DNA of 64,000 bases from Histoplasma ohiense (lineage: Eukaryota; Ascomycota; Eurotiomycetes; Onygenales; Ajellomycetaceae): the NCBI GenBank assembly GCA_017607445.1, contig JAEVHH010000003.1:5456001-5520000 (forward strand), in the 5' to 3' direction. The translations under genes and the position numbers were made by a program. This document shows positions 53,513-64,000 of this stretch, one piece after another. Under the pieces are notes generated by a model. The model searched no databases and was not told the DNA's origin. It saw nothing but the letters and a program-made list of their open reading frames with translations. How positions within the stretch are numbered: the first letter of the stretch is position 1; every line of letters begins with the position of its first letter.

Positions 53513-54829
53513 ATGAAGCGTATTACGTCTCAATCCTCGAGGGCTCATGGGCCGGTTTGCCAACTCTGTCAATTTTTAAGATACTTACCTCGTCGACATA
53601 GAAGCTTTCATACCTCTTCAATTTCAACTACTGCTTCCCGATTAGACATCCTACATCCAAATGTTGCGCCTCAACAACAACAACGGAAGTTCAACCCTGC
53701 GTTCGATCCGCGAAATGGCATTGCGCGAAGATTAATATCAGGTGCTCCTAGCACGAGTGCTGGTAGTGACCCTGAGGCTATGCTTCGTGAAGTCTTGAAA
53801 GAATTTAAGACCATAACTTCTTCTCCCCGCGTTCCAACAGACGATGCCGTACGGCAATTCCTGCAACGCTGCAGCGAGCTTGCGAAAATCGCACTGTCAA
53901 ACAACTATAAGGCAACTTCACCTCCTTCTCCGCGAAGTGATAATAATGCCACATCGTCCCTCCTCGATCTAGACGTAGAGAATGGAGGATATGGCACTTC
54001 ATCGACCACTCAAAACATTCCTAAAAAATCAACAAAAGAGCCCTCAAAAATCTCAAACCTCCAATCCAAAATAGCAAGCGAACTATCATCAACCCTAAAC
54101 GACTTCCTCCGCGACCCTAAAATCTTCATTTCCCCGGATGTCCTCCGCCAATACACCCTGTTGCAATCACAGCTCAAGCAAGCCGACTACTTCCCCGAAA
54201 TCTTCTCTCTTTACGCCACGAAACCGATTCCTAACGATAACGGCTCCATCATTACCTATCGTAAACTAAACCCCAAAACTGTCAAGAATGCAATCCCACA
54301 AGATCTCGCAAACCTCGCCCTCGACATAGCCATTGAGAAAAAGAACCTATCCCTCTGTCTTGCGATCATAGATGAATCTTTCTGCAAACAAGCCTTCTAC
54401 CGATCTAAAATATTCCGCAAAGCTGCTCTCCCACTGGCCGGCCTCGCGACGGCCCCAACAGCAGCATATGCCGCAGCATCATACATATCCACCCTCCAAA
54501 CCGCCATGGAGCCCAATACCGCCCTCTGGGTTTCCTTTTCGGCAATCCTTGCCTATATAGGCTTTACTTCGTCTATCGGCGTGGTTGCGATAACCACAGC
54601 GAACGACCAGATGATGCGCGTGGTGTGGATACCTGGCATGCCGTTGCGGGAGCGCTGGTTGCGCGAGGAGGAGCGAGCTGCCATGGATAGAGTTGCGGTT
54701 GCTTGGGGGTTTAAGGATCCAAGGAGGATTGGGGAGGAGGAGGGGGAGGAGTGGGAGAGCCTGAGAGAATTTATTGGGATGCGGGGGATGATTTTGGATA
54801 AGACGGATTTGATGGAGGGGATGGAGTGA
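53513..54829 (+). CDS. mitochondrial membrane protein, conserved fungal, function unknown
   Basis: Single exon. ATG 53513 (MKRITSQSSRAHG) is preferred because the longer frame upstream begins with TTG; length is 438 residues. The N-terminus is rich in Arg and Ser with few acids (RYLPRRHRSFHTSS), a likely mitochondrial import sequence. A middle region contains polar helices (MLREVLKEFKTI; SKIASELSSTLNDFLRDPK) and the block YRKLNPKTVKNAIPQDLANL. Two membrane segments follow near residues 300-360 (LPLAGLATAPTAAYAAASYI; VSFSAILAYIGFTSSIGVVA), then a charged C-terminus with RVVWIPGMPLRERWLREEER. No named family was recognised. A role in mitochondrial assembly is only a guess. Confidence 0.65.
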   Translation: MKRITSQSSRAHGPVCQLCQFLRYLPRRHRSFHTSSISTTASRLDILHPNVAPQQQQRKFNPAFDPRNGIARRLISGAPSTSAGSDPEAMLREVLKEFKTITSSPRVPTDDAVRQFLQRCSELAKIALSNNYKATSPPSPRSDNNATSSLLDLDVENGGYGTSSTTQNIPKKSTKEPSKISNLQSKIASELSSTLNDFLRDPKIFISPDVLRQYTLLQSQLKQADYFPEIFSLYATKPIPNDNGSIITYRKLNPKTVKNAIPQDLANLALDIAIEKKNLSLCLAIIDESFCKQAFYRSKIFRKAALPLAGLATAPTAAYAAASYISTLQTAMEPNTALWVSFSAILAYIGFTSSIGVVAITTANDQMMRVVWIPGMPLRERWLREEERAAMDRVAVAWGFKDPRRIGEEEGEEWESLREFIGMRGMILDKTDLMEGME

Positions 54830-55142
54830 TTTGGGGGGAGGTGGCTAGCTAGAATTGTGTTTTGTTCCCATGATTTTGGAACACACTGATTGTATACCGT
54901 GTATATATATTATCGTCTTTTACCTAGTTATCTTAGAATTAGATTATTAAGCAAAAATTGGTGTGGATGTCTACGTCTCCTGACAACGGTGAAAAGACTG
55001 AGTGTGATTCAGGCTGAGAACAATTATCTTTCGTTAATGTATATTTTACGTATACTTAATCTTACCAGATTGACGAAAGACAAGAACCACACAACCCCAA
55101 CAGGAGGGAAGATGTAAATGCGATAAAAAAGCAAGGCCGCAT
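54830..55142. other. convergent 3' flanks
   Basis: 313 bp between the mitochondrial protein gene and the ribosomal protein gene; no gene recognised. Confidence 0.5.
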
Positions 55143-56140
55143 CTAATATAATCTCTTGGGTGGGGACATAGACGCCTTGATCGTCAAGCTGCCAACGTTC
55201 TGCCATCCCTTCTTCAACAAACTGACAAGGTAGTTGATGGCCAACATGATATTGGAGATCAGCTCATCCTCAGTCATTCCGACATTGCCAACGGCAACAC
55301 CAAGACAAAGAACCTTCTTCAGCTGGAACTTGATGGTGGATTTGACATCGTTGATCTTGTTGGAGAGATCTTCGGCGTGGGAGACCGGGGTTGGGAATTT
55401 ACCAGCTGCAAAGACACACAAAATTCATTAGTCAATTAGGGATTTTTTAGATTTTTTTTTTTAAAAAAAAAAAAAAAAGAAAAAGATAAGAACAAGAAAA
55501 CCGAACCCTTGGAAAGACCAGGCCCCAAAAGCCGGGGAACCATCTTGATGATGCTGTCGGAGGCGACGAATGCATCATACTTGCGCGCCAACTTCTTGAT
55601 GAGCTTCTTGTTCTTGTTCAGCTTCTTCAAGTCCTCAGTGGACATAGAGTCGATACCGAGATGCTTAGCACGATCAATATCATGCTGGTCACCGAGGACA
55701 CTATTGGCATCTAAATTAGTATATATATGTATATCATCAAGTACACTAAGTTCTCGACATGGTTTTCTGTTTCCAATGCGCCGATATTAGCGTAAGGCTG
55801 GTATTGGGTATAGAAAACACACCAGATGCTCATGCCCGGGCGGGGAACGGATGGCAGCTTGATGGTGCCAGAGAAACGCTTGTCACGCTGAGGATCGTAG
55901 TTCTTCAAGCCTATCTGGAGCTCAACGGTCTCGAGAAAGTTTCTCTTCTTCTCATTCAGCGAGTAATCGAGGAGTTGTTGGACATTTTGGCGCACTCCGG
56001 CTGTGGTGAGAATAAAATGAGGTGTTAGCTTCAGAGATCCAGATCTTCTTTCATGCGGGTCCTTAGGGAAAGAAATATTATTCTGTGGGCACAGGATGAT
56101 TCGTCTGTAGTTTCAACGTACCGACTGTGATTTTCGACAT
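55143..56140 (-). CDS. rpl1: 60S ribosomal protein L10a (uL1)
   Basis: Component of the L1 stalk of the large cytosolic ribosomal subunit, guiding release of deacylated tRNA. Four exons: 56140-56122, 56000-55823, 55700-55507 and 55405-55143, giving 654 nt and 217 residues, the standard size. Landmarks: MSKITVAGVRQNVQQLLDYS, then KNYDPQRDKRFSGTIKLP, MSICVLGDQHDIDRAKHLGI, ARKYDAFVASDSIIKMVPRL, GPGLSKAGKFPTPVSH, and FQLKKVLCLGVAVGNVGMTE. The short first exon (19 nt) and early intron are typical of fungal ribosomal protein genes. The third intron contains T and A homopolymers. A CACGTG palindrome lies about 170 bp upstream. Confidence 0.97.
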
Positions 56141-56745
56141 AATGGCGACAGTCTTCCAGAAGAAAGTTGATTCTTATGGTGAGGATTTGCGCTTGAGGGA
56201 CAAAATCATGGAGAAGGGCCCCAGCAAAAGTTCGCTGAAATACTGGGAAGTTGTGGGCAATATTGTGTCTAGCCGCATTTGGTGAGATTAGGGCTAAATC
56301 ATAGTAAAATCACGTGATCTACTCGATGTCCAACTTGACATGGCTGCTCTGGCATTTTCCTCCCAATTTGATTTATTCTATTTCAAAATACAGACAAATA
56401 GGGAACTCTGGAGATAAATACGCATAATCCTTGCGGGCCCTCCACCCATCCAGTTCCGCTTCGCAACTACTTAGGTACTGTACAAAGAATCGAGCGTGAC
56501 GTGAAAAGTGTATAAAACGCCACAATGGTCATTATTTTCTTCCACCAGATTCATATCAAGGACCTAAAGGTGAAAAGGCGTGTGTCACATCATAATATTG
56601 CGAGGAGCAAATTCAGAAAAAAAGACGCGCCGGACACACTGTTGCGCGTCTTGCCATCCAGATACCACCTTCCCTTCCCCAATCAGTGCGGAAAGTTTGG
56701 AGTTCCATCGACCGATAATGACAGAAACACTGTTGAGAATCCAGC
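56141..56745. promoter_or_regulatory. RPL10a upstream region and 3' flank of the next gene
   Basis: About 600 bp. Includes ATCACGTGAT at 56309-56318. No gene recognised. Confidence 0.45.
56309..56318. promoter_or_regulatory. ATCACGTGAT palindrome, bHLH/Cbf1-type E-box upstream of RPL10a
   Basis: Perfect 10-bp palindrome 169 bp upstream of the RPL10a start codon. Cbf1-type CACGTG sites are known near ribosomal protein genes in non-Saccharomyces ascomycetes. Binding here is inferred. Confidence 0.45.
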
Positions 56746-57827
56746 TTAATCCGTGTAGGCCACCTCGATCATTGCTTTCTCCACCGAGTTTGCCCATCCA
56801 GGATACTGATACCGTCAGTTTTTGTAACAAATCGATATTGGAACAGAATAGTGCAGGAAACAAACAGCTTACCATGGCTCTAGCCCAAAGACAAATAACA
56901 TCACCAGATCTAAGCGTACGAACGAAGCCGCGCCCTGGCCCGTTACCGGAATCTTCTGCTGGCTCTGCTTGTTGCTGCCCTTCACTGTTATCATCTAACA
57001 TCCATACAATTTCACGAGTCTGGGTTTCTCTTCTTGCAACTTTATTTTTTTGAAGAGGCCATATCAACATCTCCCCGTTGTCGTCTGTCGCGAAATCCCA
57101 TCCGGATCTTCGGTAGGCATTAGAGTAATCAATATATGATTCATACCTCTGGTCGGATCCTAGGGTTAATGTCGGCTCTACCCAGTCGCTGGAATGATCG
57201 AGGCGACGAAGTATCGTTACTTCGAACCATGAGAACGCGGAGTTGTATGTTCCTAACGGGGATTCCTTGCCCTGTCAAATCAAATCAAATCAAAAAAAAA
57301 AAAAAAAAAAAAAAAATCCTCTAGCACTGTGCACCCAATCATTTTCAAAATCCATCGAAGGGGGAATGTGGCATACCTTGCGTCCCCGGTTCACCGCCCC
57401 ATCCTTGATCATGGCTAGCAATCTCAAATCTCACAGATTTAAGTCTCAGATCCCGCAGCTCTAATCCATACTGCTTCAACTCTCTGATCTGTGGCCCTTT
57501 CAGAATTAACCCACACACCCCTGGACCACGCGAAGAGAGCCTGTAAACATCAGAGGGGTTAAATGTAACCACATCCTTCACAGAATAGTCAGCAAAGTTG
57601 AGGATTATGTCTGCAATCTCTGTGGGCAGAGCAGGATGGGTAGATTTGAGCAAGGCGCGGACTTCCCCAACATCAGCTGGGGAAGGGGAGTAAGGGATAC
57701 TATTATCGAGGCTTTCAGTGTGGATGTCGGAAGAGGGCCCTGCAGCTGGATGCATTGAGGGTTCGCGCGGCACCGCAGCAGACACTTCTGGTGCGCCCAA
57801 GATGTATTTCCGAATAAAATTCGACAT
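56746..57827 (-). CDS. conserved fungal protein with SHDQGWGG motif, function unknown
   Basis: Three exons: 57827-57377, 57252-56873 and 56805-56746, summing to 891 nt and 296 residues in one frame. The N-terminal third is Pro/Ser-rich and variable. From about residue 60 there is a domain starting HPALPTEIADIILNFADYS, then LELRDLRLKSVRFEIASHDQ, GWGGEPGTQGTYNSAFSWFE, and, after a variable stretch, REIVWMLDD and RSGDVICLWARAMYPGWANS. This SHDQGWGG / SWFE / GD.I.LWARA..PGW pattern recurs in many ascomycete hypothetical proteins. The pattern is recognised but not named. Intron 1 contains a 25-nt A run. There is no functional hint from the neighbours. Confidence 0.75.
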
Positions 57828-58718
57828 TGCAATGATAATGGCCTTATAAATATAGTAGATAAGGAGACACTTGGATCAGAAATGTTACTTAGTCAAACGG
57901 TTTAACGGCATAAGGCGTTAGCCAAAATTGATAAGCGTAGATGGCTGGAGAGCATAGAGCGATCCGAAACAAAATATCTTGCCTGTAGAATATATCTTCT
58001 CATGGTGACTGCGGAAGTTGAAGCGATGACGTCTACAGAAGCCAACCTTGGAAAGTTCATAGGCACCAGTGGGGATGATATCACATGATTGCCTGTCTCC
58101 AAATATTTTGTGATTGATTCCTTCTATCTACTCTTTATTATTGTTGTTGTTTGGTTTGATATTATTTTGAATATATTTAGCTAATACCAGAGGGGTGACG
58201 GTGGCGTAATATGAGATTGATTCTGCTCTATGCTTCGAAACTTAATGATCAAAAATAGAAGAAGATCGGGGATTGATAATTCGATCGTATTTGTGACTTT
58301 TGATAAATTAAGCTTAAATCGTTCGGCTTCTCAGATAATGGGCCAGTTTGCTAGGTATATAGGTAATTTCTCAATATCTTTTTTCCCTTACTGTCACATG
58401 CTTGGTCAGTGTAAGCCGTATGTATGTATGCTAATAACAGAGGAAGAATAAAAAGATAAGTGGCATATCGTTCGGAGGAATAGTAGCTACTATAATTACA
58501 GTCATTACTACTCTGTACAAGGTGGGAATAATAACGATTTGATAGGAGTTGAATTTTTTTTTTTTTTTTTCTCGAGTATGGTATTTAGCAAATTTAATAT
58601 CCTCTGCCGTAGTAGCAGTCTCATTAGAGTGATTGGGGTTGGAAGTAACAATCGGAGATGTAGAGATCAAGCCCCTAATTTTTTGCAAAGGGGAGAGTAC
58701 ATTCAGATTTCTCCAATA
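57828..58718. other. intergenic, no gene recognised
   Basis: About 890 bp of AT-rich sequence ending in a T run at about 58554-58570. Confidence 0.45.
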
Positions 58719-59248
58719 ATGGATCCAGGTCCACTAAGACACATCCCGGGCCCGCTCATCGCGCGTCTCACCCCCCTCTGGCTCTGGACCCTGACCCACC
58801 GCGGTATCGAATGCCGCACCCTCGCCGCGCTTCATAGCCGCTACGGCCCCGCAGTGCGTATCGCGCCCAACGAAGTCGACCTCTCCGACGCCGCTGCGCT
58901 GTATCCCCTCTACGCGAAGAATGGCGGCTGCGCCAAGAACCCCGTCTACGCCAACTATGACATCGACGGATTCGCGACGATTTTCTCCGCCGTGGATCCC
59001 GTGCAGAGGGCCGCAAGAGCGCGGGCTGTATGGAGGGGAGGCCCACTATGCAGGCGGTCGTGGATGCGGCTGTGGTGGAGCTGCGATGGACGGCGGAGGC
59101 TTTGATCCGGGCGGACGCCTTGGGTAAGAATAATAATATTCATGGTGGTGGTGTTGGCGATGGTGAAATCATGGAGTGGTTTAATGCAAAGGTTGTTGCG
59201 GGGAAGATTGAGATATATTCATTTGATTGGCTTTTTATTATCATTTAG
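58719..59248 (+). pseudogene. cytochrome P450 N-terminal fragment
   Basis: From ATG 58719 the frame reads MDPGPLRHIPGPLIARLTP, then HSRYGPAVRIAPNEVDLSD and FATIFSAVDPVQRAARARAV. These are the proline hinge, the YGPxVRIxPNE strand pair and the start of the B-C region of a fungal P450. The composition is much more GC-rich than the flanks. The frame is then lost near 59030. A second frame (59030-59248, GRPTMQAVVDAAVVELRWTA) may continue a few more residues. The I-helix, ExxR and haem-Cys loop are absent downstream. There is no membrane anchor before the hinge. This is a broken relic of about 100 codons, not related closely to the cluster P450. Confidence 0.75.
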
Positions 59249-60323
59249 AGAGATTTAATTCCACATTTGAAAAAAACATGGAGTGAAGAAGCTGATGATG
59301 AATGTCTTTCTATTCATATCTTGGCATGTAGAACTATCCATAGAAAACGTACTTAGGAAGTAACCTCTGATTCACGGGGGATTCTCACGGATTCTGGCCA
59401 TACATAGTTAAACTGCAGGCGACGAGGTCAAGGAGTGCTTCAAAGCCTTGATTCCAGCTGCATCAACAAGTTCCACTTTTCGACAGCAAAAGGACACCCC
59501 TTTCACGCTTTTGGACTGCATGTATAAAAAATATACAAATATAATCCACATAGCCATCAACAGATTGGTTGAATCAACTGAACGTTTTTGCAGCAAAAGG
59601 TGTGTACATTACTCAACCCTCTTTCAGAGCCAAGCCAAAACAATTAGCTTTCCCCAGAATAAATAATAGCAAGGCCTTACAAATCAGATTGCACATACAT
59701 AGCATACATACATATATAAAATGTCGGTTTCACAAGGGAAAGAAATTGTGAAGAAAGTGGAATTCAACTTGAAGTTTACGTTGACGGCGGGCTGGAGCGA
59801 AGTAAAAAACAAATCACCATAATGAAACATCACAAGGCTTCTCAAAACAAGAGCCAGGTGAGGTATGGTTTGGGGGGGCGAAAGGAGACAAAAGGTTAAA
59901 CAAAACACCAAAGGGAAAAGCATGATTGGCAAATATGAGACAATATAAAAATGTTAAAGAGACAACTATGCTATGAGAGTGGAGCAAAAGATTTCTGACG
60001 AAAGAAGCACAACAACGGTTAGGGGATAGGACAAACAACACAATGGGTTTTTTTTTTATCCGAGACATTGAGGGTTGCTGGAAAGAAAAGGAAGATATAA
60101 AGAAGCGTAGGAAATACGGAAGGAGAAAACATATGGACGGGTAGATTGAATAGGAAATATTGTAAGAGATTTAGTACCAGGTATCGATAAATATAGAGAG
60201 TGATACGATTCGCATGTTGATATTGTTAGTATAATTGGGCCCGCTTTTTTCGTTTCCGATGTTCTCCTTTTCTTGCTCTGATCATCACGTTTATTGGAAA
60301 GGGGAAAAGGGGCAAGACATGAT
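59249..60323. other. intergenic, no gene recognised
   Basis: AT-rich interval between the P450 fragment and the SURF4 gene 3' end; only short, family-less open frames. Confidence 0.5.
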
Positions 60324-61715
60324 TTAGTACACCTTTTTCTTCTCGTCCACGCTGAATTGACCGGGTCCCATGTTGACGAGGAGAAGGAGGCCACCGCTAG
60401 AGAGAAATGTCAGAATGAGTTGGTATTTTGACCGCTGAGAAATAAGGAAAGGCGAATTCAGAAAATGGGATTTTGGAGAAGAAAAAAAACCGAGGAACTT
60501 ACACAATGGAGAGGATTTGGAAAAAGTCATATTTGGCGAAATCTTTGTGTGGGTGTTTGGAATGCAGCTGCATTAAGATGATTGATTAATCCCTGCTTTG
60601 TATCGAAGGGAGGAAAGCGGGAGGAAGGCATACCGTCCAGAAGTTATTAACAAGAAGGTTGAAGACACTTAGTATAACAACCAAAATGGTCGCACTCCAC
60701 TTCGCTTTGAATCCAACGACAACCATCACACACGCAACCAATCCAAACAGGCTAAAAATGATCCTCCAGGAGGACCATTTGCCAGACAATACGAACCCGA
60801 GGAACAAGAAGATAAGTAGGACACGCCCCGCAAATTGGATGTACATCTTCCGGTCCTTCTCGTCGAGTTGAGGGAGACCCGCGGGGACAAACCGTTTGCG
60901 CACCCAGGAGTCTGAAAGAACCATGAGAAGCCCACCAATGACGCTGAGGTTGCGGAGGAAGAAGTTCAGGTCGAAGATGAGGCCGTATCCAAGCGCCTGA
61001 AGGACGACAACACTGAGAAGCCCCGCGACGGCATATTCACTATGTTTCCGTGCGATGACCAGAATCGAACCAGAGACCATCACAACGATGTTTATTAGGA
61101 GGAAGATATGCGATATGCCCCATGGAACTATACATAGCAGATATACAAAAAGTTTTGATTGGTTAGACAGGACAAGAGCCAAGATATGGAGCCACATCTC
61201 CATGGAAAGGAGGCCAAAAAAAGAAAGGAAAGGAAAAAGAAAAAGAAAAAGAAACAAACGTACTTCCTCTGAAGTCTTTCAAATAGGATACCTGGTCGCC
61301 CCATTGAGTCAAGATGCGTAGAGTATCCTCGAGGAAAGTAACGACTATCAAAAAACGGCCGACAGCTGGTAGATAACTATACAAATCCCACGATGTGATA
61401 AATGATTAGCTCTCGGTGTTCGATAGCTGGAATATGTTTTTTGCGTTTTATGGAGACCGCTCATAACCTGCGGCGGTAAAGGCGTTTCCCCCATCCTCCA
61501 TCTCCATGGGCAGCGGTTCCTAGGGGAAGGAAGTGTGGGCAAACATACGGCCTGATGGGGTCGGAGAAAGTATCTAGCCAGTCCTCAATCTTGCCGGTCT
61601 GCTCTCGGATTGCATCGAGCGGGCTTGGGTCGCTCGTAGCATCTGCTCTTCCAGGACCGCCAAAGGGGTTCTGGTGTCCTAGGTTGTAGCCCGCTGTGCC
61701 GCGTATTTGCGCCAT
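60324..61715 (-). CDS. erv29: SURF4/Erv29 family ER cargo receptor
   Basis: Multi-helix membrane protein that loads soluble secretory cargo into COPII vesicles at the ER. Five exons: 61715-61549, 61376-61264, 61127-60634, 60567-60503 and 60396-60324, giving 912 nt and 303 residues. Family landmarks: N-terminal EDWLDTFSDPIRPYLPAVGR; FLIVVTFLEDTLRI; WGDQVSYLKDFRGIPWGISH; ARKHSEYAVAGLLSVVVLQA; LGYGLIFDLNFFLRNLSVIG; GLLMVLSDSW; FVPAGLP; AGRVLLIFLFLGF; FKAKWSATILVV; and a C-terminal VGGLLLLVNMGPGQFSVDEK followed by KKVY, a dilysine-type retrieval signal. Splice junctions keep phase throughout. The gene is intact and conserved. Confidence 0.95.
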
Positions 61716-64000
61716 GGTTGTAAAAGGGGGGGCTCGCTTTGTCGGGGGGAGGGGGAGGAAGCAAGGAAGTGGCTGGAGGAGCGAGACCGGGACTCAAGAG
61801 AGGGAATTGGTTACATACACGGAAAAGAGCAGAGTTGAGACAGGGCTGCGGAAGAGGAGAAGGAGAAGAAGAAGAAGAAGAAGACAGAACAACGGGATAG
61901 CATTAGGCCGGGGCGGGCGGGGAAGTTCAAGATATCTCGGAGTGTTGGCCAAGGTCTGGGTTGTTTGGGGCTCTTGGAGAGAACAGGCCACGATGCGGAA
62001 ATCAGATGGAGTAACCAAAACAGGAATGGTTACCACGATCCCATGGATTAGTAAGGGGTAAAGGTCACGTGATAATAATTCTCTCCCCAATGCGGGAATC
62101 CCTGTGGCTGTGTTGGCGATCCGTGCCTTTTTTTGTCCTATCGCCATTTAATGTAGGAACCCCAACGAAATCTAATCTGTACAAATCTGTATATTAACTT
62201 CAATCATGAAAAGCTGAGGATATTCTCTTCACTGAAGTATAGCCAATTGCAGAGGTATTACTGCGACAATGCGTCTGTGATGCAAACGACGCTTCCTCAC
62301 CTGCATAACTGTAATGCCCTATTGACACAAGCCGATTGATGATTCTTTTTGGACCGTCGAGTACCCAGAAGCGGCAAAGACATATAACTACAGGTAATTT
62401 TTCAACACACCGCTACAATATAACGTTAAATACTAGTATCCATCTTCAAATTTTCTTGATTTCGATGCTTCCACCTGTATCCCTTTGCCAAAAAGTAATC
62501 CGCCAGATCAAATATTCCATCTACAGAGTTATGTCACCACGTTCCAACTGATGTAGAACTGTACACTATACCTACTCTGCACTGTCCTGTACGACGTGTT
62601 ACATTACATAGTATATACAGCCGCGTTGGGGGGTGGTGGTGAACGGGGACGTGGTAAAATCTCGCCTGCAGCTGCTAAACAAATAAAATAACACAAGCAG
62701 ACCCGAACTGACAACAGCATCAGATATCACCATTGTACAGTACATACAACGCATCATACGTCGAGTTTACTGTTCCATCCCTCAGATCAATCAAGGGAGG
62801 GGAGGTCAGCAGCTCCGCACCCCGCTCTGTCCTGCCCCCGTTTATTTAACAGTTCGTGCGTTGGGCTCTGTTATTGGTAACCCCCGTCAGGATTCCCTCC
62901 CCACTCACTTCCCCACTATCCCCCGTATATAATAATATCCTTCCTTTAAACACAGCGAACCGAGATCCGCTTGTCAGCCAGATCTTGATCTTCGGTTGTC
63001 TCGCAAGCTGGGAGGAGGCGGACGGGTTGGATGGCTGAGAGTGGAAGGGATATATAGATACTGGTACTCACCCACTCACTCTTCTACTCATTTGAATGGA
63101 GTTAACGTTTCCTGGAGCAGCATTCTTGTTTTCAAGGGGTGGCAGATGGAGTGCATATTACCGCGTGTGTCTGAAACATAGTTAGGGGTAAAAGGAGTGT
63201 TAGATTATAGCGGATTTTACGCAGCAACGAGTGACCTTTTTGTTTCCCTGGTTTATGTAATGTATGCTCTTTGAATTGGGGGAACGAAAATGAGCCTCTG
63301 TTCCAAGATAAAAAAGCACAGCGAAAATAGGAAAAAATTACGAATTGGGAACACTGGAGGGGAAAAAGGTAAACAAAGTAAGAGAGGGACGGGGGAAAAT
63401 GTAGAAGAACCGTGAGAATACAATATAAATATATAAATGAGGATGAATTAAATACAAAGTTTCTTCTCAACTAGGGCTTGGATTCTCACAGACGTCGTTG
63501 AAAAGATGATACAGGGTTAAATAAACACGATAGAACTCAGGATAGAGACAGGGATCTGAAAAAAGAAGAATTGGGTTTAAAAGGAGGAGGAAAGGAGTCG
63601 GCGTACAAGGCTGCTTTTTTCACCTTACATTTCCTTCTTCTCCACCCCTCTCTTTTGGCAATGTTTTGATGTTTGTGAAGAAAAAGAGAAGCATTTAGAG
63701 AATACAGCCACATAAGAAACGTACAGTTGAAGGAGAGAGAATAAAACCAGATAGAATATGCGACTCAGATAAAACGTTGCATGGTAATATGACAAAAAGT
63801 GAGAAGAGAAAGTTATGGGAGACGATGGGATGAAAGTTGTACAAAAACTGACAGGGTGGGAGACAAAAAAACCAACCTAGCAAGAGGAAGCAGCGCCGGA
63901 AAAGAACAAGGGGAAAAAATAAAGATCTCAAGGACAAGGATGAAGGAAAACGACATATACTAGATGTCTACAAGAAACATGACCCAAACGCCATTAGCCA
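61716..64000. other. 2.3-kb upstream region and edge of window, no gene recognised
   Basis: Begins with the SURF4 upstream region; TCACGTGA occurs at 62065-62072, about 350 bp upstream. An (AGA)n tract lies at about 61856-61885. The rest, to the window edge, is AT-rich with short open frames and no recognised family; the right edge may be the untranslated region of a gene outside. Confidence 0.45.

Overview
The window is nuclear DNA of a filamentous ascomycete. Genes carry short (about 50-100 nt) GT..AG introns, and their products match fungal-only families: verprolin, DUF3405, DUF7704, and the luciferase-domain and DHA2/TOXA-type MFS families. The long AT-rich, transposon-scarred gaps and the transposase remnants with many in-frame stops fit a Eurotiomycetes genome, perhaps Onygenales. 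That placement is inference, not something the sequence proves.

Left part (1-2.9 kb): a decayed Fot1/pogo-type transposase, then a DUF7704 membrane-protein gene split by a one-base frameshift in a C6 run.

Main feature (about 3.5-22.9 kb): a compact secondary-metabolite gene cluster. In order it holds a DHA2/TOXA-type MFS exporter (-), a caffeoyl-CoA-type O-methyltransferase (+), a pisatin-demethylase-like P450 (-), a fused enoyl-reductase/carboxymuconolactone-decarboxylase-like protein (-), and a 2502-residue intronless NRPS (+). I read the NRPS as C*-A1-T-C-A2-T-C(terminal). Its first C domain has lost the HHxxxDG motif, A1 lacks the Asp that holds an alpha-amino group, and release appears to be by a fungal terminal C domain instead of a thioesterase. 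The simplest reading is assembly and cyclisation of a small peptide-like scaffold from an unusual starter acid, followed by oxidation, reduction and O-methylation, then export. No pathway transcription factor is visible. A SINE-like element with a 13-bp target duplication sits in the shared upstream region between the reductase and the NRPS.

Middle (23-43 kb): a DUF3405 type II membrane protein; a deleted Tc1/mariner element with 31-bp inverted repeats; a 513-bp insertion flanked by a 17-bp direct repeat; a PD-(D/E)XK nuclease-like gene; a luciferase-domain protein; ARF1; a CorA-like membrane protein; a GNAT acetyltransferase; and two small inverted-repeat elements.

Right part (43-64 kb): mostly housekeeping or conserved genes. 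These are a low-complexity fungal protein, LSM8 (with a small hairpin element in its intron), an F-box-like Cys-rich protein, verprolin/WIP (again with a C6 frameshift), a mitochondrial membrane protein, RPL10a (uL1), a conserved fungal protein, a P450 gene fragment, and the ER cargo receptor SURF4/Erv29. Exon boundaries were worked out by hand from splice signals, reading frame and family resemblance. For MFS, OMT, P450, ARF1, LSM8, RPL10a, SURF4 and the 56.7-57.8 kb gene the joined exons sum to an intact frame.
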